A stretch of 64,000 nt of DNA from Branchiostoma lanceolatum (Eukaryota; Chordata; Leptocardii; Amphioxiformes; Branchiostomatidae): contig NC_089738.1 in NCBI RefSeq assembly GCF_035083965.1, positions 8,582,734 to 8,646,733 of the forward strand, given 5' to 3'. The position numbers were made by a program, and so were the translations under genes. The notes beneath the pieces were generated by a model. It made no database searches. It had not been told where the DNA came from and saw nothing but the letters and a program-made list of their open reading frames with translations. Below, piece by piece: positions 1 through 11,500 of the stretch (position 1 is the stretch's first letter; every line of letters starts with the position of its first letter).

Positions 1-134
1 GTCCAAGCAGATTTTCAAAATACAATTTTTTTTACAATTTCAATTAGTAGGTGGAAGTAAAGCATAAACAAATTCAACTTTAGACCAAGGATTTACATGA
101 CATTAATTCAATTGCTATGTGGCATATTTCCTAC

Positions 135-1717
135 CTGCAGTCGTTGGCAAGGTCATGTAGGTGGTTGGCAAGGTCACGCTGGTGGTTGGCAAGGTCACGC
201 TAGTGGTTGGCAAGGTCACAGCGGGCAAGGTCAGATCGGTGGTTGGAAAGGTCTCAGTGGTAGCAGCTATAGCTTCTGATTCTGTTACCTGAAGTCCAGA
301 TAAAGGAGAGACAAGTTATGGTCTATGACATCTTTCAACAGCCAATGTTATAATGTCAAAGATAAAGAAAAGAAACCCTTGCATAGGTCTCTATTTAATA
401 TCTAATAACCTCACTGTTCAATTAACAATCTCAAAGTCCTTCTAAAGCAACAGCTTTTTTTCCACGGACTGCCAAACTATGGGACTCGCAATGGCAACTG
501 TTTCCGTCCCGTTTACAATCTGCAAGCCTTCAAAATGTTCACCGCTTTCTCCTAGTATAATCATCTCAATCTTTCATCAATTTAGTGCAATGCCTAGAGG
601 TGGTCAACATCGGCCTTACATTGAAGAAATTCATTGAAAAACAACCAAAACTACTCTTTCTGGCTTACCTTTCCCCCCGTTGCGAGACGAGGCACAAGGA
701 TTGCAATAGTGACAACTGATGCCATCAACAGGAGTCCACAGCCAAGTGCCAGCCAGCACATTTTACTAGATTTCACCCTTTTCCACATGTCCATGATACG
801 TTCTGAAACTATCAAAAGGTGATCACTCATTTAGAATCCACATTATTCTTATAACGTTAGGCCATGTTGATTTGATTATATGGATGACATCCTCCGGGGA
901 CCCCGAAACTGATATGAGCGTGTGAATAAAAGAAAATGTCTTTCTTCAACGTAACACAATTATTGCTGCCAATGACGTCACCGTGAACATGGCAACCGGT
1001 TAGGAAAACAACGCACCGTGCTTGGTTCGTGAGAAAAACATACCGTTAAGAAGCAAACAGTGCGTATTCATTGTGATTTCATGTAGTTGCAAGATGCTAC
1101 GATATTTCTTTTTACGGCTTTTCAAAAGTACAATTTTCTTGATTTGTGTGATTTGTATTAACAGTAAACTGTTGTATATTAAGCGTATACGCGTAGGTGT
1201 ATGTTGATTGAATAATACTATCACTGTTGTTGAATATGATAAAATGTTGTCCCTTGGTTTCATAAAATCTTTAATTGCATTTTGACAGAGCTGTCTCCTC
1301 ATAGACCTTATCATATTGTCTTTGAGTCTTTTAATTACATTCCTCGTGTAACTTGAAATATATATATTCAATATTGTATCTGGACCTACCTCTGTAACCA
1401 AAGCGAACTTCTTCAGGTTTCTTGTAGTCGTAGACATCTGGTTTGTCGCGGGTATCGTCGCAGGGGCCAGACTCATTGTTGTTCACCGGAGACGCCAATA
1501 TGTGGTCGTCCACGCGGCGGTATTTGCAAAATGTAAGCCCTTCTTTACCAAATTCCATGTGCGTGTGGAATTCAGAATTGACCGAAGCATCAGAACTGGC
1601 CGAAGCAGCAGTTTTGTGGTCACCAGAGGCGGCACCATCGGGGACAGGGCCTGTCTCTTCGCTAGTGAATGTCTCTTTTTGTTGTTTGTCTTTTCCTGGC
1701 AATGCACCTTCCGCCAT
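135..1717 (-). CDS. Single-pass membrane protein with mucin-like stalk (5' part; runs off left edge)
   Basis: Three coding exons read on the minus strand: 1717-1390, 802-669 and 288-135, with GT-AG borders and phases 1, 0 and 1 that keep one frame (205 codons visible). Residues 1-109 are hydrophilic and Ser/Thr/Glu-rich with no signal peptide. A basic stretch (WKRVKSSK) precedes one membrane segment at about residues 125-146, which predicts a cytoplasmic N-terminus (type II topology, inferred). The third exon encodes Thr/Pro-rich repeats (LPTTSVT), typical of an O-glycosylated stalk. The last exon ends in a donor at 134, so the gene continues beyond the window and any C-terminal ectodomain is unseen. 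A good acceptor just upstream of the ATG (near 1729) suggests a separate 5' UTR exon. I do not recognise an ortholog; a type II lectin or receptor is possible but unproven. An ATG at 830 gives an alternative start that skips the first exon. Confidence 0.6.
144..255. repeat. 21-bp coding minisatellite (stalk repeats)
   Basis: About four to five imperfect 21-bp units (core TTGGCAAGGTCACG) lie inside the third exon of the minus-strand membrane-protein gene. The unit length is a multiple of three, so each copy adds seven residues (LPTTSVT) without shifting frame. Length variation between alleles would change the stalk length. Confidence 0.7.
862..935 (+). repeat. Dispersed repeat end, family shared with 61690-62069
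   Basis: The stretch beginning GGCCATGTTGATTTGATTA and continuing through GGGGACCCCGAAACTGAT is repeated with few changes at about 61690-61755 (same strand) and its first 30 bp again, inverted, at 62038-62069. It lies in the first intron of the left-edge gene. Only one end is visible here. Confidence 0.55.
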
Positions 1718-3299
1718 ATTTACTTCTCTCTAGGAAAAGGCAAATATACTTCTTGTAAGCAATCTTACACATCTTACATAAATTTATATAATCTGTATAA
1801 TCGTATGTCTGAAAGGGCCCATATACCGAGCGCTATGGTGGTTATGGAGGTATCTTCATAGCCTCCACCAGGCCTTCCTACGGGCGTACGGTTCGTAGAA
1901 TTCGGCAAATAAAGGAATAATTGGCCAGTGGAGTCAGTCCACGGTAAGGTTGATAATTCACCCGCAAATAAAACATCCCCGGTAGAGACTAGTCTCTTTA
2001 AATGATATGACTTCCTCTTCGAACAGTGTGATGCAGTGTGTAAACAATAAGTTTGAATAATTCAGAAAACACATTTTCACATCAAAACACTGTTATGGAT
2101 GGATAATGTTCGCCATGATCAGTGTCACGGAACCGATGAGAGTTCTCCGTTCAACGGCGAAATAGGTTAGTAACAGCTACCCCGTCTTCGAATCTAGAAT
2201 AACTCGTGCTTTGTATAATTTGTATAACCTAGTAGGCATCCTTCCATCATAGTTATCTTTGTTAACGCATTTCAATGTACATTGTAACAATTTTTATCGT
2301 GTTTTCTATATGGTCCAGTTTCCAGGGCTAGTCCTTTTTAATAGCCTCGGCTAGTTGGATTGCCCTGGCTTCAGGCCTTTTTATACAGCATAAATCAAAT
2401 CACAAGCGAAATCAAGACGTGTCTGCGACTATAAAAAGGTTTGATTGGTTGATTTGAGCGACAGAAAATGTCTCTCTATATCTAGAACTAACGTTATATA
2501 GATAAAGTAGGTGACAAAGGCCAGAACTATCTATATAGCCAGGCAACACAGATAGAGGGCGCATAGAAAACTCTGTAGGTAGAACTAACACCGCAAAATA
2601 CCTGAATTTGCTTCAGTGGACAGCCAAGGTGTCACGTCCCACTCATATCAGAGTTTCAGATGCTGTTCTTAATACCACGCAGCGAGAATCACGTGGAAGC
2701 TGTTACTATAATAAGAAAACCAAGACTAATTTCAAATATCAAATAAACACATCTGAAATCATCTTTCATTAGGCGGTCTATGCCCATACGTCAACTTTGC
2801 GTGGTTGTTTTCAAGATTGTGCAGAAAAATTGGAATGTTATGTGAAAGTACATGTATCAAATAGTACACGAACCGTTATCTTGTAGGAGAACCATCCGTT
2901 AAGTAAGCTCTATCCCCGTCACCAAATATTCTGTTAGCAAACACCGCGGGTCACGCGCCATTTGAACATGCATATTCCTAGCTCTTTCTACCGCTCTCAA
3001 CTGTGCACGGACATATACAGTCACCTAACGATCAGGCAAGACGCTTAGACTCATTAGCAGAAAAAAACACAACAATGTTTACATTTAAAACCTGAAAAAC
3101 GGTTTTGAATTTAAATATTGTACGTTAGTACGTACTATTACTTTCCGCCTCTGTTGTACTCAAGCCTTCTTGATTATGCTGGTTTGTGATATTAAATAGC
3201 TAGTAAGTTTAACAGAGTAAGGTTTGGAACATCTTGCCTTTCTGATACCCTACTTCTGATAAGGAAACAATGTGGTTAGCTGCAGGCTTTACTTTTTTC
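1718..3299. other. Non-coding stretch upstream of the left-edge gene
   Basis: I see no coding exon supported by homology or consistent phase here. The stretch probably holds the 5' UTR exon and promoter of the minus-strand membrane-protein gene, because an acceptor-like site lies at about 1729. Confidence 0.4.
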
Positions 3300-3302
3300 T
3301 TA

Positions 3303-3540
3303 AGCCCCCCTCTCACTGGACCCGCGGCACGCTGGCGGCTTCGCTGCGGCCGATCAATTTGACAATATGCACTCAACGAATTTCATAGACAAAAAACGAA
3401 TCTTTTTTAGCTTTGTGTTTTGTTGTCTTTTTGGTCATACCTGTACGTTTTGAATGATATTCCCATTATAAAGTCAAGGGTAACACAAATCCAGTTTAGG
3501 ACGCAGCGACGCCGCCAGCGTGCCGCGGGTCCAGTGAGCT
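3303..3540. mobile_element. Harbinger-like MITE, copy 1
   Basis: The 238-bp element has GC-rich terminal inverted repeats of about 45 bp (left AGCCCCCCTCTCACTGGACC; right end its complement with a 7-bp loss) and is flanked by TTA on both sides (3300-3302 and 3541-3543). A second copy at 58947-59183 is flanked by TAA. A 3-bp TWA duplication is the mark of PIF/Harbinger elements. There is no coding capacity, so it is non-autonomous. Confidence 0.75.
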
Positions 3541-3548
3541 TTAGTATT

Positions 3549-4030
3549 GCACCGCCGGTAAACCTCAAGGCGTAACACACCAGGTTTGTACTGATGAGTA
3601 CAAGCTATCCTGAGTACCATCCTCCGCAGAAGTATCCTGCATGCTGCATATCCGGACAGATTTACCAAATGAATATGATCCACTTGCACCGACAAGGGCC
3701 CCTACCATTGTCATCTCCATGAAAAATGGGGAATAGTTTTGGGTGTGTCTGTTTCCGGATTTTTGTAGTCAGCATAACTCAAGAACCTCTGGATGGATTA
3801 TGATGATATTTGGTATGTGGGTAGGTCTTGGGAAGACAACGTCAAGGTTGATTTTTGAGCCCCCTAGTATGTAACCTTGGTACTGCAGCAGAACTTTTGT
3901 CATTTTGATAAGTGTGGTGGATTCTTTTACCCGAGGTGTGACTCTCCTGAAACATGGGCCCTCCATTTAACGTCCTATCCGAGGGACGTCCCTAACCGAA
4001 GCTGGGTAGTCATTTTCACCTGAGTGAAGT
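3549..4030. repeat. Nested dispersed repeats
   Basis: The outer repeat (CCGGTAAACC... and ...GAGGGACGTCCCTAACCGAA) is shared with 55707-56060 and 62419-62645. It is interrupted at about 3712-3903 by another family beginning CTCCATGAAAAATGG that recurs at 34094-34350 and 48175-48495. After the interruption the outer family resumes with GATAAGTGTGGTGG. Short open frames here are not genes. Confidence 0.6.
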
Positions 4031-5529
4031 GAGGAAGATTTCTTGTCAACTGGTCATCTTTGAAATTCCGATATTTTAGTCTTACTGATAAAAGAGGTGT
4101 CACTTCAATAGCATCAATATGGAAAGATAGACAATACAAGTTTGAAGACTGAAGTGCAGATCAAAAGATTCCTTTTCTTACAATCAACATTTCATCAGTA
4201 ACACATTACAATTGCAAATGAAAAATCTCTACCTTACATCAACATATCACAAAATGTTCCATTCAATCACTTTTCACTTTTGGTGGCATACAATGATTTC
4301 TATCTACAACTTTACATGCACACAAGGCAGATATCTCTGTATTTACATAATATATACAAGTTTGTTGCTTAGAAAGACTGATGTTGATTTTTTGCCCTTT
4401 GCATCGTTTTTGTTGCACAATTTCACTTCTGTGCTAAGATAAACAGTAACAGTTACGTGTTGTACAAGATGAACCAGTAATCTTCATATATTTGACGGGT
4501 GGCCTTAAGTAATAAAGTGTTTTTCACAGTAAACTCTAAGTAAGTCTGTAAGAGATGTATGTGGCACTCAAAAAAGAGTTACATGCGCAAATTAAGTAAG
4601 CCCTGATTTGCCTATCAACAAAATAATCATAACTTGATATGTACAATCATTGCTAAAACCTTACAAGTTTGATTAAAATCTTAAAAATTTTTCATGATGA
4701 AATTCAGGTATCAACCAAAACACAAATGCACAAGAGTCTGTAACATGATCAAGTTATCTGATGCATAAGCTTGAGTATTGAAGGACATACGGCTTAGAAA
4801 GTGCATACTTAATGTATTACTGATGGCACTTTCACAAAAAGAATAGTAGAAAATGTTTGTTCTATTGCCCTTTTAAGTACACATGATTTTCCTGTGTTGA
4901 ATTATTGTCATATGGCTCATAATTGACTAAAGATAAGATTTGAAAGTTTCTGACCTCATTGCACACTTACACAAACTTACTGTGCTTTATAAAAAAATTA
5001 AAAATCTTATTAATCTTACTTACTGTCAGGGTTGATAAAATTATGAAAACAAATAACTGGTAATTTCATAAAGTCTTTTAAGCCATGTCGAATTTAATGC
5101 ATCTTATTAGCAACTACTTAAACTGATTGTACTGTACATTTGTGCATTATAATGCTGTGTAAGGTTTATGTAACAATGACATTTCTTGCTTTGTTCTACT
5201 ATTTTTTCCTGCCATCTTAAATTGAGCTATCAAATCTCTTTTAAAAAAAGTTTAAAAAAAGCAACCAATAGTGGTCTAAATTTAAAAGAAAAATCAGCGT
5301 CAGAAAATGATTTTGACATTTCAAAATTTACCAGAGCTAAAAGTGGTTTTGAAACATAGAATCTACAAAATTACACAATGGCAACATCCTTTGAAGGCAT
5401 GTCCTGTAAAAAGTATAATACAAACCAAAGACTGTCCTATTCAAATGTCCTTGCAATAAGTCTAACATGCCTTTCTCCATACATTTGTTATCCTGGGCCT
5501 GTTATGTACACATACACGATATTGCTCCC
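4031..5529 (-). other. Probable 3' UTR and downstream sequence of the RasGAP gene
   Basis: This AT-rich, largely repeat-free stretch directly follows the RasGAP stop codon at 5530 on the minus strand. I found no canonical AATAAA on that strand, so the transcript end is not fixed. No other gene is supported. Confidence 0.35.
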
Positions 5530-8500
5530 CTACTCTCCCTCCATGGAATCTTCCAGCTCATTTGGTTTTACTCCATCCCCTCCAATAGGTTTTTGTCTGA
5601 AAGGTCGCATGAACAAAAGCGTTAATACAAGAGTACATGACATGATGCATACTACAATGTAATTGGTGTTTTCACTCATATGACTATGATGAAAGTAGTG
5701 TGTACCATGCTGAAATGTTACCAAACTGTTCAATATGTTTACATGTAATTAGTTGACAATGTGTAAATTTAATACAAGCAGACTGGTTCTTCCAGGTTCA
5801 AGGAAACAGAATGGCAGTTGTAATGTCACATGCAAACACCATATTTTGTGTTTGTAAGCTAGGTTGCCATAAAAAAAGAACCATTATAGAAACCACACAG
5901 ACACAAAAACAGACACAGACAGATAGACACACACACACACACACACATACACACACACACATACACACACACACACAAACATACAAACACACTAACCAAC
6001 CATTGACTTACTCGCTGCCATATTTGGTGCTCTTGGCTAGTGCCTTGTAGTACTCAATGTGTTCTTGCTCCAGCTTGATAATGCAGTCCATAATACTTCT
6101 TAGAGTCTCAAAGCAGGTTTTTGGGTCCTCTATGACATAGGTGGTTGTTCGAGGGGTGGGAGGGGCACCACTGTACACAGCTTCCTCTCCGCACATGTCT
6201 AGAAGGGAGACAAGAGTCAGTATGTACACAATGTCATGTAACTGCTCAGTTTTCTGATGTATCAAAATATAAAGCAGATAATGTAAAGCAGATAAGTCTT
6301 GTATTCATATACAAAGCTTAGCAAAAATTCTGATGTTAGTAGCTTGCAGCGAAATACTTTCGGGGACATAGCAATTTGTTGGCTCACTTCTATTTTTGAA
6401 AATAATGCAAGAAATCTCCCCCAATGTTGACAATGATAAACAGACATACTGCCAATTTTTCCTTCAAGTTTGCAAATACAAAATAAAGTAACATTGTTTC
6501 AAGCAAATAGGTTTCAGGATCAATTTTGCTTCGTTGTTTATAGTATCGCATTTTTTCAACATAAAAAAAGATGTTAATATAAAAACAACATTAACATGCC
6601 TTTGTACCATGAAATGTGAAAAACTAGATTTGGTCAACTGAAATACATGAATTTGATTTTCATTTCAATTAAATGATCATTCCCCAGTCTAAGTAGGTCT
6701 ATGTATAGAGTATTTTTCTTCATTGAATGGCAGCGGCAAAGAAATGGCTTTTGCACAAGACATATGTAATGTACATGCACACATGTACATTTTACATGGC
6801 ATTTCACCTTATCAAAGTAGCATCAGAAATGCTCAAAAGTCAGCAGCGAGAAGGTTAAAAAGCTATTCATGGGTTGCTATCATGATGACACCATTTGAAA
6901 GTTAAGCAACATGAAATGTAGACAACACATGGAGGTATATGTGTCTTGAAATAAAAGCAACAAGTAAGCTTTGAAAAACTCTACACATAAAGAATAGCGT
7001 TTGTGGTAAGTCACTCTTTGTGACAAATCATAAGCTTCTGAATCCAAGTAGTTAAATAGATGCTACACTGAACAATGAGGGAATGGCAAATTGACATGCT
7101 TAAGTTCAGCTGTGTATATATCACAGCTATGAAAAAATACTGCTTACAAATGGACACAAAGCAGGTTATATGATATATGATTCATATAACTATTATGAAT
7201 AAAACATTACCATCAAAACATTCTTTAACAGACAAATATATGACGTCACTGCTTAATCTATCAAAGACTGAACTCACTGAAGCAACCTTCAACTGCAGGG
7301 AAATGCAAGTTAATTCATTTGCTATTTGAGTTAGGAGAGATTCAGAACATGGAACACCCCACACAAACATCACACAATACAGTTGAGGGCAGGGTTAGAC
7401 AGAAAACAAAGGCACAACACATAAGTCGTAAACCACACGGGTGCAAATAAACAGCAGTCACGCATGTAGATGTCTCAAAGTTGGAGGTTGACAAATGATT
7501 CATGAAACAAGGGCAAAGCAAAGCACTTAAAAGAAGTCACTCATTTTCTAAAACTTGAAACTGACCAATGGGTAAAGTGGGTACAAACAGCCTGAGAGTG
7601 AGAGACCACTAACAACAGATGGACATAATGATATGATAACTTCCGTATTTCAATGCAATGCTGGTGCATTTTACCATGTAATTATATGCATTTCAGAACG
7701 CATTAGTAAGGAGTTAAGATGAAACTATATTTGTCAGTTTTTAACTTTTAGACACTTTTCATAACATCTTTTTATTCTCAGCTTCTAACACTTCTACATA
7801 CATTTATATACCTTTCTAAAGACATAAGTAAGACTGTTAGAAAGTCAAATCATAGTCAGAAATAAGTTCAATACAGTGGGATTTTGCAAGTACTGCAGCA
7901 TTGGTTAGTACACCTAGTACGGGGTAGGGGTCACAGCATGCCAAAATCAAACTCAACTGCCTCCTACCATAGAGGTACACTGTACCATCCAGCCGAGGAG
8001 CAAGACAGGCCAAGAGGGAGGAAAGAACATCATGGATTAAGCAGCGATATTTCATTGAAGTGTACAGAATAGATTATGAGCTTAACACTGGTCACATTGA
8101 ATTAGGAACAACACTGCATGCATGGGAGTTTGGAAAGTACAATAAAGTTTTAACTTAAATGATTCTACATAAAATGACAAAACTGAAAATATCACAATAT
8201 CACATGCTCTTCCCATTGACAATTTGAAGTTATATTGAACATTCAACGTGTTGAAAACAAAGGCATAAAGTTAAAGAGATTTTCAAAATTCCAAATTCCA
8301 GACTACACATGTAGTGTCTTTCTTCTATTCTAAGGTAACCAGTGTCATATACAGGTACATGTAGCTATCAACAGCAGCACTGGCTTTGAGCTACTTTCCC
8401 CAATGACTGTACAGAAAACTGAGGGACTGCTGCAATATTGTGCCATACATGTATGTCGCTATGAGCCTCACATTTCTATAAGCTTACCAACAGTCTTGAT

Positions 8501-11500
8501 GTATCACTCTTCAGAATCTTCTTCTTCTAATTTCAGTTGGCACGGCAATTTCTTTCCACAACAAATTCTATTTCACTTTCATTACTGTTCAATACCTTTC
8601 ATGTACATGTGTCAGTAACAAAATTTTCCTTTCATCCTGAAACGGTAATCTTCATATGATACAACTTTTACAATGAAAACATCAGAAGTAAATATAGATA
8701 TCTTGAAAAGTGAAGAAACGATTTGCCTACCTTCCAGTTTTTCCAAGCGGTCTCTGTGTGTAAGGAAGAAGGAGTGTATCCTCTCCATTTCTCTGTCCGA
8801 GTCAATGTCCAACTTGATGTCTGTCGGTACACCCCTGGGAGTGAAAGATGGTATCAATATTGTAAAGCCGTCCATTCAATTTTTAGTTTTTGAACATAGA
8901 TACTATCATGCTGACTCAGAACTGTAATAATATGAAAAGTCTGTACAAAGAGTGTCCACATTCATGTAATGGACACATCTTATAGTTACATGTAGATTCA
9001 TATTTACCATCCAGCCTTTTGCTTTCATTTTGTCAATTTCTTCTTGACATTGCAATTGAAATGAAAATGAGATTCATGTCTCAATACAGTTCTTGCTTAC
9101 GATAAAGCTATTGTTCAACAAATTGTGGGAGGGATTGAAAAACGTTTTCAAGATACCTACCCAGTAACAGGGGTGCAGCCTGTAGCATTTTCGTTTCCTT
9201 CTTTGCAACTGTTTGGAGAGACAACATACATGTATCTTAAATTACATAAGACTTTGAACATACAGTATCTGACAGTGTGTAAAAATTGATTATCAAGGGT
9301 GATTCACAAACTTTAAGGTATAACCCCGACAGTGCGTAAGCACGTCGACTGATAATGATGAGTTGAAGGTTTCAACTTAAGTGTTTTTTCCAAACTTAAA
9401 CGTGACAGGTAGCACAATGTAGCAGATTTGTATGTTTACCAGTACTAATCAAGAAGGCGCAAGGACTACCATGTATTGTTGAAAGAATAGAAAACTCTTA
9501 CCATAACCAGTGACAGTTAACATAGGCAGCAGGATGGTAGGTCTTCAACCTTTTCTTGTTACACTGGCTCACTTTGTTCAAAATGTCAATCCTGTGAAAT
9601 GAAATGTGAATGTACATTATATCAATTCAGTTTTTGGTTACTGCGAAGCTTTTCTTCCATTGGTCATGACAGGAAAGACAGAACATTACAAATTTACAGG
9701 TCAATGTACTGTGAAAATTCTGTTTTCAATTAGAAATGTAGTACAGTGGGTCACAGCATATCTAGAGAGTGTGAACTTAAAGCAGCAAATAAGTGAAAAT
9801 GGTCTGTGTACCATTCTTTGGCTTCTACACAGTTGTTAGCCTGGATGTACAAGGCTCGCTGGGGCTGCACCACCTGGAACATCTGCAGAGACAAAACCAC
9901 AATTCCTTTACCATTCTTTTCATAAACATTACTTCATATTCCTGCTGTTTACATATAGTACAACCCTAAAGAACAACAATCAACATCAACTAGAAAACAT
10001 CCTGAGTCTTTCATCTTTAATTGTGTAGACATAGCAGATATCATCATTTGCACATTGATGTGTCAAGTTTTGCAATAGAATGTGTATCCAGTGATCAATG
10101 GTAATGACTATTTATTCAATCGATCAATCAATCAATAAATCATTAATTCATCCCTTCATTTCATTTCATTTCACAATACCTACATTTTTCATCTTAAAGG
10201 ACTCTTCTTGCAAGCCTTCTACTGCAAGGATGTCTTCCACAGGGATCTTACAGAGAGGAGGCTCCCCTGGAAGGAAGGAAACAAGTCAAAACCTCCTTGG
10301 ACCCAGTTTGGCCTTTTCAGGCTATGGTAAGTGGGTTAGAAAAAGTGGTGTTCGGTTAGAAGTGGAGGCTGTGAAAGGGAGAGTTGGTATATATGTTAAA
10401 CATGCAGGTGATATATAAATTTATGTCATACCTCGGTCCCAGCCATTCCGCGGGTCTGATCACCTTTCGGCCTACGGCCGTCGGGCGATCCTACCCGCGG
10501 TTGGGCTGACACCTTGGGTGATGCGGAATACCCCATGTTGTATTCTATATATAACATGTGTGCCTGTCCAGTGTGCAAGGTGGACTGTTGACAGCATGCA
10601 CATTCCTGTGGAGTTTAACCTGTGGTTAGGTGAGTTCTATCATGTAAGATGAGAAAATCATTCCTGTGGAGCTTAACATTGAGGTTAGGTGTCAGGGAAC
10701 AGATTGTGATGTGACAGAATCATAGAGACTTCACGCTCGTTCTCATTTAAATGTACACATTTTGTAACTTCCGTTACCGTTTGAAGTGAGACGTTCCTGA
10801 CATTAGGATATGCTACAGATAAGGTGCCAAACTGTCGTTTTTATGACAACTTAAAACTTCTTTTGGCTTTTAAAAACGACAATTTGGTACCTTATATGTG
10901 GCATATCTTAAGGTCAGGAACGTCTGTCTTCAAACGGTAACGGAAGTTATAAAATGTGTAAATTTAAATGAGAACGAGCGTGTATTGTGTTGGGGTTGTC
11001 TCCCATTTACAAATCCTACAATTCAAGTCAATCCATTGATCTAAAGTGAAAATGAATTGAAGTTGAAAAGTTGCAGCTGGGAATATCTTTGAATTTACAG
11101 ACTTTGATCGGGATCTCTATCCGCAATCTCTACCCTGACATTTGGTGAGTTCTATCATCTGTGACGCCATGCACATTCCTGTGAAGTTTAACGTTGGGGT
11201 TAAGATTGGTGGCCTATCATTCCACTGAGCTCACTTAAGATAGGGTGGGGTTCGTGGGATTTGGGGAGGGGGGTGTTTGATGACAGTGTTAGCTGGGACT
11301 TACACCAATTCACTCAATTGTTCTTGGATACAAGAGGAGCCAATGTTGGAGCTTAAAGTATAGAATACAGGCTTTGCAAGCATTTAAAACTGGTTCACCC
11401 ACACAGTTCATAGTTAAAAATAATTCCATGTAAATGAAACTCCCTTCAATTTCTTTCTTTCTTGTGTGTCGTTTGAGTCATAACCAAAAAGCAAGCAAAA

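Noticed and set aside
1000-1476. Minus-strand 158-codon frame overlapping the first exon of the left gene
   Set aside because: It is in a different frame and continues into the intron; the spliced model gives phase agreement over three exons.
5798-6050. Frames across the CA repeat
   Set aside because: They are produced by the dinucleotide repeat; the real coding segment is the RasGAP exon 6198-6012.
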